A DNA stretch of 64,000 bases, taken from contig JAEZKK010000020.1 of the NCBI GenBank assembly GCA_023415495.1, forward strand, positions 19,957-83,956, in the 5' to 3' direction. Numbering within the stretch: the first letter of the stretch is position 1; every line of letters begins with the position of its first letter. The notes below the pieces were generated by a model. That model was given only the letters and a program-made list of their open reading frames with translations. It had not been told where the DNA came from and did no database searches. This stretch comes from Bacteroidota bacterium. Its GTDB lineage: Bacteria; Bacteroidota; Bacteroidia; Bacteroidales; P3. Both the position numbers and the translations under genes were made by a program. This document shows positions 27,001 through 36,110 of this stretch, piece after piece.

Positions 27001-28686
27001 CTATAAAGGTATAGAATTTATTAGTTGACGTGTATATTGAGTTTGAGGATTATTATAAATACTGTCTGCCTCAGCCTCTTCCACAATATTCCCCTTTTGC
27101 ATAACAATGATTCTATCACTCATATATTTTACAACAGAAAGGTCGTGGGATATGAAAATGCAGGTAAATCCAAAGTCTCTTTTTAAATCGTTAATTAGGT
27201 TTAAAACCTGAGCTTGCACAGAAACATCCAAAGCAGAAACCGATTCATCACAGATTATTATTTCAGGATCTAATGCCAATGCTCTTGCAATACCTATTCT
27301 CTGACGTTGACCCCCTGAAAACTCATGTGGATATCTATTATAATGACTTCTTTCAAGCCCCACTTTTTCTAATAGCTCCATTACTCTTTCTTTTCTCTTT
27401 TCATTATTTTCATAAAGTGAATTAACTATCATTGGCTCTTGAATAGCATGACCAATAGTGATTTTTGAATTAAGCGAGGAATAAGGGTCTTGGAATATAA
27501 TCTGAATTTTCTTTCTGTATTCTCTCATTTTGTTTTTGCTTAATTCCAAAAGATTTACACCAAATAGCTCGACCTTTCCACTTTTGGCATCAATTAAATT
27601 CAGAATTCCTCTCCCAACAGTTGTTTTACCACATCCACTTTCTCCAACAAGCCCAAGAGTTTCTCCCTTAAATACATCGAAACTTACGTTATTTACTGCT
27701 TTTACAGATTTTCGAATCCTCCCAAATATGGTTTTCTTGGTAATAAACTCAATATCCAAAGAATCAACCCTTAGAATTGGAGCTTGACTATAAATTTCTT
27801 TATGAATTAATTCTCTTTCCTTTTCTGTAATAATTTCTAAATCCTTTTTCTCTTCCTTTAGAAAATCATTCACAGTTAATAATCTCTTAGGTCTGATATC
27901 AATAGGAGGTCTGCAAGCTATTAAACCTTGGGTATATGGGTGGTTGGGTTTATTGAATATATCTTTAGCTAAGCCCTGCTCCACAATCTCTCCCTTATAA
28001 AGCACTGCAACCCTATTGGCAATTTGTTTAATTACTCCAAGGTCGTGAGTGATAAATAAAATCCCAATATTATATTTATTCTGAATGGATTTAAGTAGGT
28101 CTAATATTGTTTTTTGAACAGTTACATCCAAAGCTGTTGTAGGTTCATCTGCAATAAGCAAATCAGGATTGCAGCTAATAGCCATTGCAATCATTACTCT
28201 TTGTTTTTGCCCTCCAGAAAGCTCGTGAGGATAGGCACGAAATGCTCGTTCAATATCCGGTAACTTTACCTCTTGAAATAATTCTAATACCCTTTTTTTA
28301 GCCTCTTTCTTGCTTATTGAATTATTATGAATAATCATCTCCATAACCTGATTGCCACAACGCACAACAGGGTTTAATGCAGTCATAGGTTCTTGGAAAA
28401 TCATTGCAATCTTTTTCCCTCTAAGCTTTCTATGCTCTTTATTTGTTATATTACATAGATCAATATTATTAAATAGAATAGAACCTGAGAGGATTTTTGA
28501 TTTTCTCTCAGGTAAAAGCCCCATAATTGCTAAAGAAGAAACGCTTTTCCCAGAACCACTCTCACCCACAAGCCCGAGAATTTCGCCCTTATCTATGCTA
28601 AAGCTAATATTCTTAACAACTTTATTCCAAGAGTCTTCTCTTTCAAAACCTATACTTAAATCTTTTATTTCAATAAGATTATTCAT
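27001..28686 (-). CDS. Fused two-domain peptide ABC transporter ATPase (DppDF/YejF type)
   Basis: 561 residues holding two complete nucleotide-binding domains. Domain 1 (~1-260): GESGSGKS, LSGGQKQRVMIAM, LLIADEPTTALD. Domain 2 (~300-561): GESGCGKT, FSGGQRQRIGIARAL, and a Walker B that reads CDESVSALD, with Ser in place of the usual Pro. Oligopeptide-type C-terminal extensions (HPYTQGLIACRP) follow domain 1. It energises import (or antimicrobial peptide uptake) of peptides by inner-membrane permeases, which are not adjacent; this separation is usual in the phylum. Confidence 0.95.
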   Translation of the reverse strand: MNNLIEIKDLSIGFEREDSWNKVVKNISFSIDKGEILGLVGESGSGKSVSSLAIMGLLPERKSKILSGSILFNNIDLCNITNKEHRKLRGKKIAMIFQEPMTALNPVVRCGNQVMEMIIHNNSISKKEAKKRVLELFQEVKLPDIERAFRAYPHELSGGQKQRVMIAMAISCNPDLLIADEPTTALDVTVQKTILDLLKSIQNKYNIGILFITHDLGVIKQIANRVAVLYKGEIVEQGLAKDIFNKPNHPYTQGLIACRPPIDIRPKRLLTVNDFLKEEKKDLEIITEKERELIHKEIYSQAPILRVDSLDIEFITKKTIFGRIRKSVKAVNNVSFDVFKGETLGLVGESGCGKTTVGRGILNLIDAKSGKVELFGVNLLELSKNKMREYRKKIQIIFQDPYSSLNSKITIGHAIQEPMIVNSLYENNEKRKERVMELLEKVGLERSHYNRYPHEFSGGQRQRIGIARALALDPEIIICDESVSALDVSVQAQVLNLINDLKRDFGFTCIFISHDLSVVKYMSDRIIVMQKGNIVEEAEADSIYNNPQTQYTRQLINSIPL

Positions 28687-28730
28687 AATGCAAATCTAAG
28701 CATAAAATTCATTATATCTATTATTTTGCA

Positions 28731-28738
28731 TATTTTTG
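28731..28738 (+). promoter_or_regulatory. -7 promoter element for the AbgT gene
   Basis: TATTTTTG fits TAnnTTTG, 64 bases upstream of the ATG at 28803. Confidence 0.4.
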
Positions 28739-28802
28739 CACCGCCTTTTGGCGTTTTGAGTATTATAATTTAATTGATTGTGTAAATAAAAAATGTGAAT
28801 TA

Positions 28803-30308
28803 ATGAAGAAAAGAAGATTTAATGTGCTTGGTTACGTCGAAAAGGTGGGTAATGCTCTGCCTCATCCCGCTGCATTATTTGGAATATTTGCCTTGTCAAC
28901 ACTAATACTATCTTTTATAGGATATTATTTTCAATGGGAGGGGATAAACCCTGGAAATGGAGAAACAGTTAGGGTTGTGAATTTATTATCTCGTGATGGA
29001 CTCCATAAGATATTACTCGAAATGGTTGATAGCTATACTGGGTTTGCGCCTTTGGGTATTGTTATGGTTGCTATGCTTGGAATTGGGATTGCTGAAAGTA
29101 GTGGATTGATTCGTTCATCTATTAATCTATTACTATTAAAAGCTCCAAAATATCTGATTACATTTATTATTGTACTAACAGGTATTCTTTCGAATATGGC
29201 TTCTGATTTAGGTTATATATTGATTATCCCTTTAGCTGGAGTGATTTTCCATTCTTTAGGAAGACACCCGATTGCCGGTATGGCAGCAGCTTTTGCTGGG
29301 GTAAGTGGAGGTTTTAGTGCAAATTTATTTATTGGAACTATTGACCCACTTTTGGCAGGTCTTTCAACCGAAGCTGCAAGAATATTAGATCCAGATTACT
29401 ATGTAATGCCTACTGCTAATTATTATTTTATGGCTGTTTCCACATTTTTAATAGCTGGTGTTGGCACTTGGATAACTAATGCAGTAGTTGAACCTCGTTT
29501 GGGAAAATACTCTGGAGATGTAAAACAAGAGGAGATAAAAACCTTAAGTAAAAAAGAGAGAAAAGGTTTGAAATGGGCTGGATTGGTTATGTTGTTTTTC
29601 TTAGGGTTAATTATTGCTGGACTTATTCCTGAGAATGGGATATTAAGGGCTGATGATAATTCAATTCTTCACTCTCCTGTATTAAAAGGTTTTATTGCAG
29701 TATTGTTTTTAGTAGCAGGATCTTGCGGTGTGGTTTATGGTTATATTAGTGGAACATTCACTAATCATAAGGATGTAGTAAATGGAATGAATACAAGCTA
29801 TAAGAGTTTGATTTCATTCTTAGTATTAGTGTTTTTTGCTTCCCAATTTGTTGCATGGTTTAAGTGGAGTAATTTAGGTATATTGACTGCAGTAAAAGGT
29901 GCTGCCTTTTTACAAACTACCGATATGGGACTAATTCCTTTGGTTATTCTCTTTATAATTATTTCTGGGATAATTAATATGTTTATGGGTTCTGCTTCGG
30001 CAAAATGGGCAATTATGGGTCCTGTATTTATACCTATGTTTATGCTATTAGGATATTCTCCAGAATTATCTCAGGCAGTTTTTAGAATTGGGGATAGTGT
30101 TACAAATCTAATCTCTCCAATGATGAGTTTCTTTGCCTTGATTATTGTTTATTTTGAAAAATATGACTCTAAATCAGGGATTGGTTCAATAATAGCTACA
30201 ATGCTACCGTATTCCATTGCCTTTTTTGTAGCATGGACTTTATTGATAATTGTCTGGATATGGTTAGGACTTCCACTGGGTCCAGAGGCAGGGCTTTATT
30301 ATAATTAA
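28803..30308 (+). CDS. AbgT family transporter
   Basis: 501 residues with about 11-12 membrane helices, the AbgT fold (YdaH/MtrF). Family landmarks are the N-terminal GNALPHPAALFGIFALSTL, the re-entrant loop region SDLGYILIIPLAGVIFHSLGRHP, GVSGGFSANLFIGTIDPLLAG, and the C-terminal MGSASAKWAIMGPVFIPM and SPMMSFFALIIVYFEKY. Members import p-aminobenzoyl-glutamate or export sulfonamides; which applies here is not visible. Its last four bases overlap the end of the convergent arsenic permease gene. Confidence 0.95.
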   Translation: MKKRRFNVLGYVEKVGNALPHPAALFGIFALSTLILSFIGYYFQWEGINPGNGETVRVVNLLSRDGLHKILLEMVDSYTGFAPLGIVMVAMLGIGIAESSGLIRSSINLLLLKAPKYLITFIIVLTGILSNMASDLGYILIIPLAGVIFHSLGRHPIAGMAAAFAGVSGGFSANLFIGTIDPLLAGLSTEAARILDPDYYVMPTANYYFMAVSTFLIAGVGTWITNAVVEPRLGKYSGDVKQEEIKTLSKKERKGLKWAGLVMLFFLGLIIAGLIPENGILRADDNSILHSPVLKGFIAVLFLVAGSCGVVYGYISGTFTNHKDVVNGMNTSYKSLISFLVLVFFASQFVAWFKWSNLGILTAVKGAAFLQTTDMGLIPLVILFIIISGIINMFMGSASAKWAIMGPVFIPMFMLLGYSPELSQAVFRIGDSVTNLISPMMSFFALIIVYFEKYDSKSGIGSIIATMLPYSIAFFVAWTLLIIVWIWLGLPLGPEAGLYYN

Positions 30309-31645
30309 AGCCCTCCATAGATTAATCCCGAGATTGTTGCCATAATAATTACGAGGATTACAAATACTATGGTTTTTTGAGTTCCCATAACTCCTCTAAT
30401 TACTAACATATTTGGAAGAGAAAGAGAAGGGCCTGCTAATAATAATGCAAGAGCTGGTCCTTTTCCCATTCCAGAGGCTAATAGTCCTTGAATAATTGGA
30501 ACTTCAGTAAGTGTTGCAAAATACATAAATGCTCCAATAATACTTGCAAAGAAATTAGATAATAATGAATTTCCACCAACAGCCCATTCTACCCAAGTAT
30601 TAGGGATTACTCCAGCAATTGATGTCTCTCCATGAGTTGAACCTAATAGGAAACCCGCTGTAATAACTCCTATTGCCAATAGTGGCATAATTTGTTTTGC
30701 AAATCCCCATGCCGACAGAGTCCACTCTTTATTATCCTCGTCTCTCTTATCATAAAGTGTAATAATACTTAGGGCAGCAATAGCTACAACCATTGGAATA
30801 AGAGGAATAAACACAGGATTAGTTACAAATATATTTGCAAGAATTGCTGAAACTCCTACTGAAATTCCTGCTAATAACACCCATTGCCATTTAATTTTTA
30901 GTATTTTAATAAGATTATAAGCAAGCAAAAATCCTAAAGCTGATGTTATATACCATTTATAAGTAAATATATAATACCAAAGACTATTTGTATCATCCTG
31001 AGCTGGGGAACCCCAATTAGCAAAAACTAAGATTGCAACAAGCGTAAAGAAATGTAAAGAGGTTTGGCTTATAGGACGTTTTTCTTCTCCCTTTGGGAAA
31101 TTCATTTGCTCTTCTTTCTTAGCCTTTTCTTCTTTTCTATATATAATACTCATAATTGAACCAATAATTATAGAGAAACTTATCGCTCCAATTGTCCTTG
31201 CAATACCCATCTCTATTCCAAGAATCCTTGCTGTTAGGATAATTGAAAGAATACTTATTGCAGGTCCTGAATAAAGAAATGCTATTGCAGGTCCTAAGCC
31301 AGCTCCTCGTTTGTAAATACTCGAGAATAAGGGGAGGATTGTACAAGAACATACTGCAAGGATTGCTCCAGAAACGGATGCAACAGTATATGCTAACCAT
31401 TTCTTTGCATTTGCTCCAAAGTATTTTAATACTGCTCCCTGACTTACAAATACAGAAATTACTCCGGCTATGAAAAAAGCTGGCAAAAGACAAAGTATTA
31501 CATGCTCCTGTGCATACCATTTCGAAAGGTCGAGGGTTGCATCAATTGCTGTTTTGAATACTTGATTATTTACCGGCAAAAAGAATACACCAGCAAAAAC
31601 AATTATTATCCAAAACAGGATTTTGATTTCTTTTTTAGTTTCCAT
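30305..31645 (-). CDS. DUF318-family permease (ArsP/SO_0444-like), arsenic operon
   Basis: 446 residues, about ten membrane helices. The family signature is the Cys-containing GAILAVCSCTILPLFSSIYKRGAGLGPAIAF loop and its second-half repeat ATLTEVPIIQGLLASGMGKGPALAL. Relatives export trivalent organoarsenicals or other metals. It is the last gene of a five-gene minus-strand operon (33795 to 30305) and lies 4 bases after a thioredoxin-like gene. Its role as the efflux pump for (methyl)arsenite is inferred from the neighbours and the conserved vicinal Cys pair. Confidence 0.9.
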   Translation of the reverse strand: METKKEIKILFWIIIVFAGVFFLPVNNQVFKTAIDATLDLSKWYAQEHVILCLLPAFFIAGVISVFVSQGAVLKYFGANAKKWLAYTVASVSGAILAVCSCTILPLFSSIYKRGAGLGPAIAFLYSGPAISILSIILTARILGIEMGIARTIGAISFSIIIGSIMSIIYRKEEKAKKEEQMNFPKGEEKRPISQTSLHFFTLVAILVFANWGSPAQDDTNSLWYYIFTYKWYITSALGFLLAYNLIKILKIKWQWVLLAGISVGVSAILANIFVTNPVFIPLIPMVVAIAALSIITLYDKRDEDNKEWTLSAWGFAKQIMPLLAIGVITAGFLLGSTHGETSIAGVIPNTWVEWAVGGNSLLSNFFASIIGAFMYFATLTEVPIIQGLLASGMGKGPALALLLAGPSLSLPNMLVIRGVMGTQKTIVFVILVIIMATISGLIYGGL

Positions 31646-31649
31646 TTTT

Positions 31650-31886
31650 TTATTTTATTCCAAGTATTTCTTTAACTTGTTTTTCATTAGGAACTTGACC
31701 TTTAAGCTTTACTACCTCGTCAACTACAATAGCAGGAGTTGAAAGGATATTATACTTCATAATTTCCATAATATCGTCGATTTTTATAACCTTGATATCC
31801 ATTCCACTTTCATTTACTACTCTTTCTACAAGTGCTTGTGTAGTCTTACATTTTGCACATCCTGTGCCTAATACTTTTACTTCCAT
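31650..31886 (-). CDS. Small thioredoxin-like redox protein (TM0996/MTH895 type)
   Basis: 78-residue glutaredoxin-like fold with the active site GTGCAKC (CxxC). The cis-Pro region is LSTPAIVVDE and the end is KEILG, as in small redox-active disulfide protein 2. In arsenic operons it sits beside DUF318 permeases and probably reduces or hands over the thiol-bound metalloid. Located between arsG-like (14-base gap) and the permease (4-base gap). Confidence 0.9.
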   Translation of the reverse strand: MEVKVLGTGCAKCKTTQALVERVVNESGMDIKVIKIDDIMEIMKYNILSTPAIVVDEVVKLKGQVPNEKQVKEILGIK

Positions 31887-31900
31887 TTTTTATTTAGATT

Positions 31901-32605
31901 TTATATGTTAATAATTATATAATACGTTCCTACAATAATAAATATTCCTGCAATTATGCGTTTAAACCATCTCTCGAAACTCTTCATCTTAGAATAGAAT
32001 TTGCCGATATTCCCAATGCTATAAGCAATTAGCCATGCAATAATAATTACTGGTAATCCTGTTGCTATGGAGAAAATTGGGGGGAGAAGCAGTCCAGAGG
32101 CAGAGGCTATAGTCATTGGAATTAATGCTCCGAAATACAATACTCCACTAAAAGGACAAAAAGCTAAGGCAAAGACTACTCCCAAAAGGAAGGAATTTAG
32201 GTAATTATTCTTTTTCTTATCCTCATTTACCTTTGGTTTGAACTTGTCAAAAAGAGGAATATTAAATTTAATAATATCCAACATTAATATTCCAATAATC
32301 AAAAGTCCAACTCCTAACCAAATACCTCCTAAGGATTGTAATAGTCTTGATACTTTGAACTGGCTTGCTCCAAAATAGAATATTACTCCAAGAGAAGTAT
32401 AGCTAAACATACGACCTAAGGTATAGAATATTCCATTTAATAATACCTTAAGTTTATTATCTATATTCTTGCTAAGATATGCTGTTGCTGTAATATTTGT
32501 AGCAAGTGGGCAGGGACTTATTGCCGTCATTAAACCCAAAGCAAAGGCCGCAAGCAAGGGTAAATCATATCTATAAGCATCTACTAATTCTTGTAATAAT
32601 TCCAT
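31901..32605 (-). CDS. ArsG-family (CcdA/DsbD-like) membrane protein
   Basis: 234 residues with six to seven membrane helices. The LAAFALGLMTAISPCPLATNITATAY segment holds the helix-1 Cys of the DsbD/CcdA fold, and VFALAFCPFSGVLYFGALIPM the helix-4 Cys. These two cysteines shuttle electrons or form the metalloid path. The aminobenzylarsenical-efflux/ArsG subfamily pairs with ArsF, which is the next gene upstream (29-base gap). Substrate in this strain is inferred. Confidence 0.87.
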   Translation of the reverse strand: MELLQELVDAYRYDLPLLAAFALGLMTAISPCPLATNITATAYLSKNIDNKLKVLLNGIFYTLGRMFSYTSLGVIFYFGASQFKVSRLLQSLGGIWLGVGLLIIGILMLDIIKFNIPLFDKFKPKVNEDKKKNNYLNSFLLGVVFALAFCPFSGVLYFGALIPMTIASASGLLLPPIFSIATGLPVIIIAWLIAYSIGNIGKFYSKMKSFERWFKRIIAGIFIIVGTYYIIINI

Positions 32606-32634
32606 ATCAATATTACTTTATACTTAATAAACAA

Positions 32635-33054
32635 TTAGTTTTTATATCTATCTACTGTTTCGATAATGATTTTTTCCAATTCCTTAGGGCTGTTTACTGC
32701 CAGAGCAAAAGCTTGTTCTGTTAAATCTTCAGAGTTTTCTCCCTTTTCTATTATTAAAGCATTCCAGCTAACCTCATATTTTTCAACTAAGGCTTCGTTT
32801 TCTTTTTTGCTTGTGTTTACTTCGATAAATCTAACCTCGGTGTTTGGATAGGTTTTCTCAATAGTAGCCTTAGTTAAATCTTGAACTGCAATACAGGTCT
32901 TGCACCTTTGGTTGCCATGGAAATAATAAACATTTACTCCTGAGTTTTGCTCCTGAGTTATTTCCATATTCTCTTTCTCAGACTTTTTAGAGTCCTTATC
33001 TCCACATGATACTAATACAAGTAGAGAAAATGATAACAATACTAATTTTTTCAT
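32635..33054 (-). CDS. ArsF-family lipoprotein with thioredoxin fold
   Basis: 139 residues. Lipoprotein signal peptide with lipobox LVSCG (Cys ~17), then a charged linker and a thioredoxin-like domain with YYFHGNQRCKTCIAVQD (CxxC), EVRFIEVNTSKKENEALVEKYEVSWNAL and the ending ELEKIIIETVDRY. This is the ArsF family, which accompanies ArsG in Bacteroidota arsenic operons. It is predicted on the periplasmic face of a membrane, where it may exchange electrons with ArsG. Six bases separate it from the ArsR-ArsC fusion. Confidence 0.88.
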   Translation of the reverse strand: MKKLVLLSFSLLVLVSCGDKDSKKSEKENMEITQEQNSGVNVYYFHGNQRCKTCIAVQDLTKATIEKTYPNTEVRFIEVNTSKKENEALVEKYEVSWNALIIEKGENSEDLTEQAFALAVNSPKELEKIIIETVDRYKN

Positions 33055-33060
33055 TTTAAT

Positions 33061-33795
33061 TTATAGGTTTTCTTTAACAAAGTTTTTTGAATACTCTTTA
33101 ATCATATCCCTTACTCTTTGAAATTCCTGCATGATTTCTTCCTCGCTTCCTTTTGCTTTTGCTGGGTCAGGGAAATTATGGTGGAATTTCTTTGCCTTGG
33201 TTGGGAAATAGGGGCAGGTTTCCTTAGCATTATCGCATACAGTAATTAGGAAATCGAACTCCATATCCATATACTCATTTATATTATTTGAGCTGTGAGA
33301 AGATATATCAATTCCATCCTCCATCATTGTTTTAATTGCTCTTGGATTTACTCCATGTGTTTCAACTCCCGCACTATAAACCTCCGTACCTAAGGGAGAG
33401 AAATTACGAATATAACCCTCTGCAATCTGGCTTCTACAACTATTACCTGTACATATTATTAATACTCTTTTGTTCATATTACAATCTTCTTTATTATTTA
33501 TTTCAGTAAAAACTGATTCAAACAATTGCTTTGCTTTTTGCCAATTCTCTTGATTTATGCAGTATTTTATTGTTGGGGGAGTAAATGTGCCTTGAATTAA
33601 TCCTGCATCCTTTAATTCTTTTAGATGTTGGCTAAGGGTGCTTTTTGCCACTGGCAATATCTCCGACATATCGCCATGATAGCAACAAGACTCCTTTGAT
33701 AGCATTTCTAATATCTTCACCCTAATTGGATGACCTATAGCCTTTGCATATCTTGCAATTTGTTTTTCTCTAAGGGTTAAATCTACTTTACTCAT
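33061..33795 (-). CDS. ArsR-ArsC fusion: repressor plus arsenate reductase
   Basis: 244 residues in one frame. Residues ~1-100 are a winged-helix ArsR/SmtB regulator (RYAKAIGHPIRVKILEML, then SCCYHGDMSEILPVAKSTLSQHLKEL); the CC/H cluster is the likely arsenite site. Residues ~108-244 are a low-molecular-weight phosphatase-type, thioredoxin-linked arsenate reductase (IICTGNSCRSQIAEGY P loop with catalytic Cys; second pair C of VCDNAKETCP; general-acid Asp in NFPDPA). A Met stands at the junction (MNKRVLII), so an internal start could also yield free ArsC. It heads the operon and probably represses its own promoter at 33814-33847. Confidence 0.93.
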   Translation of the reverse strand: MSKVDLTLREKQIARYAKAIGHPIRVKILEMLSKESCCYHGDMSEILPVAKSTLSQHLKELKDAGLIQGTFTPPTIKYCINQENWQKAKQLFESVFTEINNKEDCNMNKRVLIICTGNSCRSQIAEGYIRNFSPLGTEVYSAGVETHGVNPRAIKTMMEDGIDISSHSSNNINEYMDMEFDFLITVCDNAKETCPYFPTKAKKFHHNFPDPAKAKGSEEEIMQEFQRVRDMIKEYSKNFVKENL

Positions 33796-33813
33796 ATTGA
33801 TTAATAATTTCAG

Positions 33814-33847
33814 TTCGCAAAATTACGAATTAAAATTAAACCACCAA
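33814..33847 (-). promoter_or_regulatory. Arsenic operon promoter with overlapping palindrome (likely ArsR operator)
   Basis: Minus-strand TAATTTTG (33818-33825) with TTG at 33845-33847, spacing 19, is a full Bacteroidota promoter. The near-perfect 16-base palindrome TTCGCAAAATTACGAA (33814-33829) covers the -7 box, as expected for a site where an ArsR dimer blocks transcription. Operator assignment is inference. Confidence 0.6.
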
Positions 33848-34020
33848 ATTTCTTAGAAAAAAAATCTTTACCCTTTACCTTTTCACTTATTACATTTAGT
33901 CTTAATTTTTCTAACTCTTAATTCTACGCCAATGGAATTAGATTCTGTTTTGAATCTTATTGTTTTTGTGTAATTATTTGATAATAAGGTAATCGACATA
34001 AGTAGTTTTGTAATATATTG

Positions 34021-34160
34021 GAAGTAAGACAATCGACACACTTACACCCTCCTTAGTATAGTGAAAGTATGTAAGTAGTTTAATAGGTTCAGACTTGCAC
34101 TAAGACAAGAGTACTTAGTGCCAAGTCTAAACCTTTATTTATTAAAAAATCTATGAGAAT
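34021..34160. repeat. Structured intergenic repeat, copy 1
   Basis: Contains a 57-bp core (34077-34133) identical to 34290-34346. The core folds as AGACTTGCACTAAG / CTTAGTGCCAAGTCT (34091-34104 against 34113-34127, one bulged C). A second hairpin with closing CTTACA/TGTAAG precedes it (about 34040-34077). It lies in the 727-base gap between the arsenic operon and tRNA-Gln. The rest of that gap (33848-34020) shows nothing recognisable. Confidence 0.7.
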
Positions 34161-34242
34161 ATAACTATGATAATCAAGAGCTAATAACTACTTAATAGAT
34201 TGGGCGTTACACCTAAGTCTTCGTATATATCAGAATATCAGT

Positions 34243-34362
34243 TTCCATACACTATTACACCCCTCTTAGAAGAGTGTAATGATGTAACAAGTTTAATAGG
34301 TTCAGACTTGCACTAAGACAAGAGTACTTAGTGCCAAGTCTAAACCCTGGATTATTAAAAAT
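34243..34362. repeat. Structured intergenic repeat, copy 2
   Basis: Second copy of the element 213 bp downstream. The 57-bp core is identical; the preceding hairpin differs in sequence (TTACACCCCTCTTAGAAGAG...TGTAA) but keeps a closing TTACA/TGTAA pairing. A degraded third trace (CAAGTTTGCTTAGTGCAGAAC, about 34395-34416) follows. Confidence 0.7.
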
Positions 34363-34476
34363 CTTAATGGGATTTAAAGTTTGTTGCAATTAGACAAGTT
34401 TGCTTAGTGCAGAACTCTTCAACTATGTTGTTTAAATTTCTTTTGTATGGGGAATGTTTTGCGTAAAAGGTAAAAG

Positions 34477-34516
34477 AAAAACGCTAACCTTTTATTTGTT
34501 AAAGATTAGCGTTTTA
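34477..34516. terminator. Terminator after tRNA-Gln
   Basis: AAAACGCTAA.CTTT / AAAG.TTAGCGTTTT inverted repeat with T runs at both ends, directly downstream of the minus-strand tRNA. Confidence 0.75.
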
Positions 34517-34522
34517 TTTGTG

Positions 34523-34593
34523 TTATCCCGCCAGGACTCGAACCTGGAACGTATGAACCAAAATCACATGTGTTACCATTACACCACGGGACA
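34523..34593 (-). tRNA. tRNA-Gln (anticodon TTG)
   Basis: The minus strand folds into a cloverleaf. The acceptor stem is TGTCCCG/CGGGATA, and the D arm GTGT-loop-ACAC contains GG. The anticodon stem TGTGA/TCATA has loop TTTTGGT giving anticodon TTG, and the T arm CCAGG-TTCGAGT-CCTGG. CCA is not encoded. The short D loop is usual for tRNA-Gln in this phylum. Confidence 0.93.
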
Positions 34594-34727
34594 TTTTGTC
34601 TTGATTTGAGGATGCAAAAATATAATAATTTTCTTTACTACCAAAGTTTTTACTGACTTTTTTTGACCTCTAAGTTATAAAATTTTGATTCTCTGTTATT
34701 ATTTGAATCTTTTTCTTTGATAAATAT

Positions 34728-35384
34728 CTATTGCATAAATACATATTCTATAAGATTTGAACCCATTCTAAGGGCTTTTAATCTTATTTCATAAGGATCA
34801 TTATGCACATCCTCGTCCTCCCAACCATCACCAAGGTCGCTCTCATAGCTGAAAAAACATATTAATCTTCCTTCCCAAAATAGTCCATAGCCTTTTGGAG
34901 CTTTATTATCATGCTCGTGAATCTTTGGTAATCCATTAGGGAAAATATAGGTTTGATTATAGATTGGGTGGGATGTGGGCAATTCTACAAATTCCAATTC
35001 TGGAAAAACCTTCTTCATTTGAGGCTCTATAAACTTACGTAATCCATAATTATCGTCTATATGGAGGAATCCTCCACCTATTAGATATTTCCTCAAATTA
35101 GAGGCTTCCTGGCTGTTTAAAACGATATTTCCATGCCCTGTTAAGTGCAAAAAAGGATAGAGGAATATCTCTGAACTGCCAATATCAATTGTAGGATGGT
35201 TCTCAACTAAATTAGTGCCTATATTTTCATTTGCAAATCTAATTAGATTGCGAATTGAGGTTGGGTTGGCATACCAATCTCCTCCACCATTATATTTCAA
35301 AAGGGCTATGCTTTGCCTTGTTTGGGAAAAGATAGATGTGGAAAAAAGTATAATTAAAACAAAAACTAATCTAATGATTTTCAT
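34728..35384 (-). CDS. DUF4159 domain exported protein
   Basis: 218 residues: a signal peptide (~1-20, cleaved after IFSQ) and a DUF4159 domain with ALLKYNGGGDWYANPTSIRNLIRF, FLYPFLHLTGHGNIVL, GGFLHIDDNYGLRKF and the ending KALRMGSNLIEYVF. The fold resembles glutamine amidotransferase-like (DUF4159 of the ThuA type), but function is not known. It is the last gene of a minus-strand operon with rsmE (12-base gap) and an outer-membrane-like protein. Confidence 0.9.
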   Translation of the reverse strand: MKIIRLVFVLIILFSTSIFSQTRQSIALLKYNGGGDWYANPTSIRNLIRFANENIGTNLVENHPTIDIGSSEIFLYPFLHLTGHGNIVLNSQEASNLRKYLIGGGFLHIDDNYGLRKFIEPQMKKVFPELEFVELPTSHPIYNQTYIFPNGLPKIHEHDNKAPKGYGLFWEGRLICFFSYESDLGDGWEDEDVHNDPYEIRLKALRMGSNLIEYVFMQ

Positions 35385-35396
35385 TGGTTATAAATA

Positions 35397-36104
35397 TCAA
35401 AGGTTGATTGAATGAATATTGCAAAGAGCAAAAAGTGCTGCAGTCTCAGTTCTTAACCTCGATGTACCCATATTTATTATCTTAAAGCCATTTTCCTTTG
35501 CTATTTCAATCTCAGAAGGGGAGAAATCTCCCTCAGGTCCTATTAGAATTAATACATCCTCTGTTTTTTTATATGCCTCTGCAATTAAATATCTGGTTTC
35601 ATTATTGTCGCAATAGCCAATTAGTTTCTTTTCTTGATTGGCAGAGGATATTATTTCAGAAAACTCTCTTGGAGGGTTTAGCTTGGGTTTATATGCTTTT
35701 AGGGATTGTTTCATTGCAGAGATAATTATCTTCTCTAATCTCTCTGTCTTCATATAAACTCTTTCGGAATGTTCTGTTATCATTGGACTAATCTCATCAA
35801 TTCCCATCTCTGTAGCCTTCTCAACAAACCATTCTATTCGAGATAGGTTTTTGGTAGGAGCTATGGCAATATGTAGATAGAAGTTGCGTTTCTGGTATTC
35901 GTACTCAGTCTCAATTACCTTAACACCACAGCTTTTAGTATTGGCAATAAGGATTTGAGCTTTATATATATTCCCAATTCCGTCAGTAAGATATATTTCG
36001 TCCCCTTCCTTAAGTCTTAGAACCTTTACACAATGATTAGATTCTTCTTGCTCAAGAAAATAAACTTCCAAAGGGTTTATGTCTGGAGTATAGAATAATT
36101 GCAT
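35397..36104 (-). CDS. rsmE: 16S rRNA (uracil-1498-N3)-methyltransferase
   Basis: 235 residues, the usual RsmE length. The N-terminal PUA-like domain (NHCVKVLRLKEGDEIYLTDG) is followed by a SPOUT knotted methyltransferase with WFVEKATEMGIDEISPMITEHSER and the SAM knot LILIGPEGDFSPSEIE...TSRLRTETAAL. It methylates U1498 of 16S rRNA in assembled 30S subunits. Translationally close to both neighbours (12 and 6 bases). Confidence 0.96.
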   Translation of the reverse strand: MQLFYTPDINPLEVYFLEQEESNHCVKVLRLKEGDEIYLTDGIGNIYKAQILIANTKSCGVKVIETEYEYQKRNFYLHIAIAPTKNLSRIEWFVEKATEMGIDEISPMITEHSERVYMKTERLEKIIISAMKQSLKAYKPKLNPPREFSEIISSANQEKKLIGYCDNNETRYLIAEAYKKTEDVLILIGPEGDFSPSEIEIAKENGFKIINMGTSRLRTETAALFALCNIHSINL

Positions 36105-36110
36105 TATAAA

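Noticed and set aside
31137..31520. 127-residue minus-strand frame inside the arsenic permease
   Set aside because: Alternate frame of the permease with no start context or domain.
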